Below, piece after piece: positions 6,593 to 7,847 of a stretch of DNA of 7,847 nt; the first letter of the stretch is position 1; each line of letters opens with the position of its first letter. The DNA lies in the NCBI GenBank assembly GCA_003451975.1, contig DMIX01000284.1:1-7847 (forward strand), given 5' to 3'. The position numbers were made by a program, and so were the translations under genes. This DNA comes from Propionibacteriaceae bacterium (GTDB taxonomy: Bacteria > Actinomycetota > Actinomycetes > Propionibacteriales > Propionibacteriaceae). A model generated the notes under the pieces. It did no database searches, was not told the origin of the DNA, and saw only the letters and a list, made by a program, of their open reading frames with translations.

Positions 6593-7519
6593 ATGACGTA
6601 CTACGAAGATGCAACCAAGCTGGTGGGGCGAACCCCACTGGTCAAGATCAACCGCCTCTATGGCGACACGACCGCCACCGTGCTGGCCAAGCTGGAGTAC
6701 TACAACCCGGCGAACTCGGTGAAGGACCGCATCGGGGTGGCGATCATCGACGCCGCCGAGGCCGACGGATCACTCAAGCCGGGTGGCACCATCGTCGAAG
6801 GCACCAGTGGCAACACCGGAATCGCGTTGGCCTGGGTGGGTGCGGCACGCGGCTACCGGGTGATCCTGGCCATGCCGGAGACCATGAGCAAGGAACGCCG
6901 GGCCTTGCTGCGGGCGTTCGGGGCCGAACTGGTCCTCACCCCCGGGCCGGAGGGCATGCAGGGCGCTGTGACCAAAGCCGAGCAGCTTGCTGCTGAGATC
7001 CCCGGTGCGATTTTGGCCCGACAGTTCGCGAACCCGGCCAATCCGGATATCCACCGGCGAACCACCGCCGAGGAGATTTGGGCCGACACCGATGGCGCCG
7101 TGGACTTCGTGATCGCCGGGATCGGTACCGGTGGCACCGTCACCGGAATCGGCCAGCGGCTCAAGGAGCACAATCCCGACATCAAGATCGTCGCCGTGGA
7201 ACCTGCCGAGTCACCGCTGCTGACCGAAGGCAAGGCCGGACCGCACAAGATCCAGGGCATCGGTGCGAACTTCGTGCCCGAAATCCTCGACCAGAGCGTC
7301 ATCAACCGGGTACTGACGGTGACCAGTGACGACGCCCTCGCCTGGGCCCGTCGGGCGGCCGCCGAAGAGGGACTCCTCGTCGGGATCTCCGCGGGAGCCG
7401 CGCTGAAGGCCGCCGAGCATGTGGTGCAGAACCATCCCGATGCCACCATCGTGGTCATCCTTCCCGACTGGGGTGAGCGCTACTTGTCGACCCCGCTGTA
7501 CGCCGACCTGCTCGACTAG
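6593..7519 (+). CDS. cysK: Cysteine synthase (O-acetylserine sulfhydrylase)
   Basis: Makes cysteine from O-acetylserine and sulfide using PLP in the cytoplasm. The 308-residue length is normal for CysK. Motifs: VGRTPLVKI near the start, the PLP lysine K44 (NPANSVKDR), the substrate loop TSGNTG (71-76), the phosphate loop GTGGT (178-182) and S266 (GISAGAA), which bonds the PLP ring nitrogen. The C-terminus [13 protein letters not shown] is typical of the family. There is no fused regulatory CBS domain, which argues against cystathionine beta-synthase, although that enzyme shares the fold. ATG 6593 is preceded by AAAGGGAGAG (6575-6584) at 8 nt. It lies 32 bp after metY on the same strand, so both probably share one mRNA and the leader control. 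Confidence 0.96.
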   Translation: MTYYEDATKLVGRTPLVKINRLYGDTTATVLAKLEYYNPANSVKDRIGVAIIDAAEADGSLKPGGTIVEGTSGNTGIALAWVGAARGYRVILAMPETMSKERRALLRAFGAELVLTPGPEGMQGAVTKAEQLAAEIPGAILARQFANPANPDIHRRTTAEEIWADTDGAVDFVIAGIGTGGTVTGIGQRLKEHNPDIKIVAVEPAESPLLTEGKAGPHKIQGIGANFVPEILDQSVINRVLTVTSDDALAWARRAAAEEGLLVGISAGAALKAAEHVVQNHPDATIVVILPDWGERYLSTPLYADLLD

Positions 7520-7521
7520 TC

Positions 7522-7565
7522 CTGGTGGCTGCCGAGTCCCGCACCCCCGACTCGGAGGCCACCGG
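7522..7565 (+). terminator. Strong hairpin between cysK and metB (terminator, attenuator or processing element)
   Basis: An inverted repeat pairs 7522-7538 with 7549-7565 around a 10-nt C-rich loop. The core helices are GGTGGC/GCCACC and CCGAGTC/GACTCGG, with two T-G wobbles and one G-A mismatch. It begins 2 nt after the cysK stop and ends 7 nt before the metB Shine-Dalgarno. No T-tract follows, so it is either a tract-less partial terminator that lowers metB expression or a 3' stabiliser for the metY-cysK mRNA. Confidence 0.6.
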
Positions 7566-7586
7566 CATCACCGGAAAGATCCCCTG

Positions 7587-7847
7587 ATGAACCAGCCCGC
7601 CCCCGCTCCCGAAGGCGTCGCACCACTCGCCCTTCGGCCCGCGACCATCGCCGCCCGAGCCGGGATATCCACCGACACCAGCTACGGTGCTGTGGCACCG
7701 CCGCTGCACCTGTCGGCAACCTTCCAGTTCGAAGCGCTCGGCCGTCCGCGCCGCTACGACTACACCCGGTCGGGGAACCCGACCCGTGACCTTTTCGGCC
7801 AGGCTGTCGCCGACCTTGAGGGCGGCGCCAGTGGCTGCGTGACAGCC
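7587..7847 (+). CDS. metB: Cystathionine gamma-synthase (N-terminal part, runs off the window)
   Basis: The 87 visible residues match the start of MetB. After a Pro/Ala-rich N-terminal tail (MNQPAPAPEGVAPLALRP) come ATIAARAG, YGAVAPPLHLSATF, YDYTRSGNPTRD (the tyrosine and arginine that bind PLP phosphate from the partner subunit) and LEGGASG. The family also contains cystathionine gamma- and beta-lyases and O-succinylhomoserine sulfhydrylase. The YGAVAPPLHLSATF and YDYTRSGNPTRD stretches look most like cystathionine gamma-synthase, which condenses an O-acylhomoserine with cysteine. The catalytic lysine lies outside the window, so the exact activity is not proven. ATG 7587 has GGAAAG (7573-7578) 8 nt upstream. 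It lies 67 bp after cysK on the same strand, beyond the hairpin, so co-transcription is likely but perhaps attenuated. Confidence 0.88.
   Translation, partial: MNQPAPAPEGVAPLALRPATIAARAGISTDTSYGAVAPPLHLSATFQFEALGRPRRYDYTRSGNPTRDLFGQAVADLEGGASGCVTA

Overview
The window looks like chromosomal DNA from a high-GC actinobacterium. Codon third positions are GC-rich, GTG starts are used, PspC-domain signalling proteins are clustered, and two probable leaderless transcripts have TANNNT -10 boxes. A member of the Propionibacteriales or a neighbouring order is my guess; nothing here fixes the genus. No mobile element, CRISPR array, tRNA or rRNA is visible.

Left third (1-3335), envelope-stress type signalling locus. 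On the minus strand a PspC-domain sensor histidine kinase (351-1592) overlaps by ATGA a NarL/LuxR-type response regulator (1-354, cut by the window edge). Diverging from the kinase, on the plus strand, are a multi-pass membrane protein with an N-terminal PspC domain and a C-terminal toastrack/LiaF-like beta domain (1727-2899), a 56-residue two-helix membrane protein overlapping it by ATGA (2896-3066), and an 82-residue stand-alone PspC protein (3087-3335). The layout resembles the actinobacterial kinase/regulator/PspC-inhibitor three-component systems and the LiaFSR systems of Firmicutes.

Middle (3341-4969). guaA (GMP synthase) is on the minus strand, convergent with the PspC genes. An 80-bp gap separates them and holds a 74-bp concentric palindrome, probably a bidirectional terminator. 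guaA may be leaderless: TAGAAT lies 8 nt before its ATG.

Right third (5018-7847), sulfur amino-acid operon. A promoter (TTGCCA, 19 nt, TAGCCT) points at a probable leaderless 23-codon leader ORF (5055-5126) that encodes four consecutive cysteines, six Cys in all, and five Met. Its ATG-plus-Cys codons (5079-5094) are perfectly complementary over 16 nt to 5241-5256, just upstream of the Shine-Dalgarno of the next gene. This is the most interesting item in the window: a candidate ribosome-stalling, cysteine-responsive (possibly also methionine-responsive) attenuator of the kind described for polycysteine leaderless short ORFs in mycobacteria. Downstream are metY (O-acetylhomoserine sulfhydrylase), cysK (cysteine synthase), a strong intergenic hairpin, and the start of metB (cystathionine gamma-synthase). 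Together these enzymes assimilate sulfide into cysteine and homocysteine and join cysteine to the methionine branch, so control by charged Cys-tRNA makes metabolic sense.
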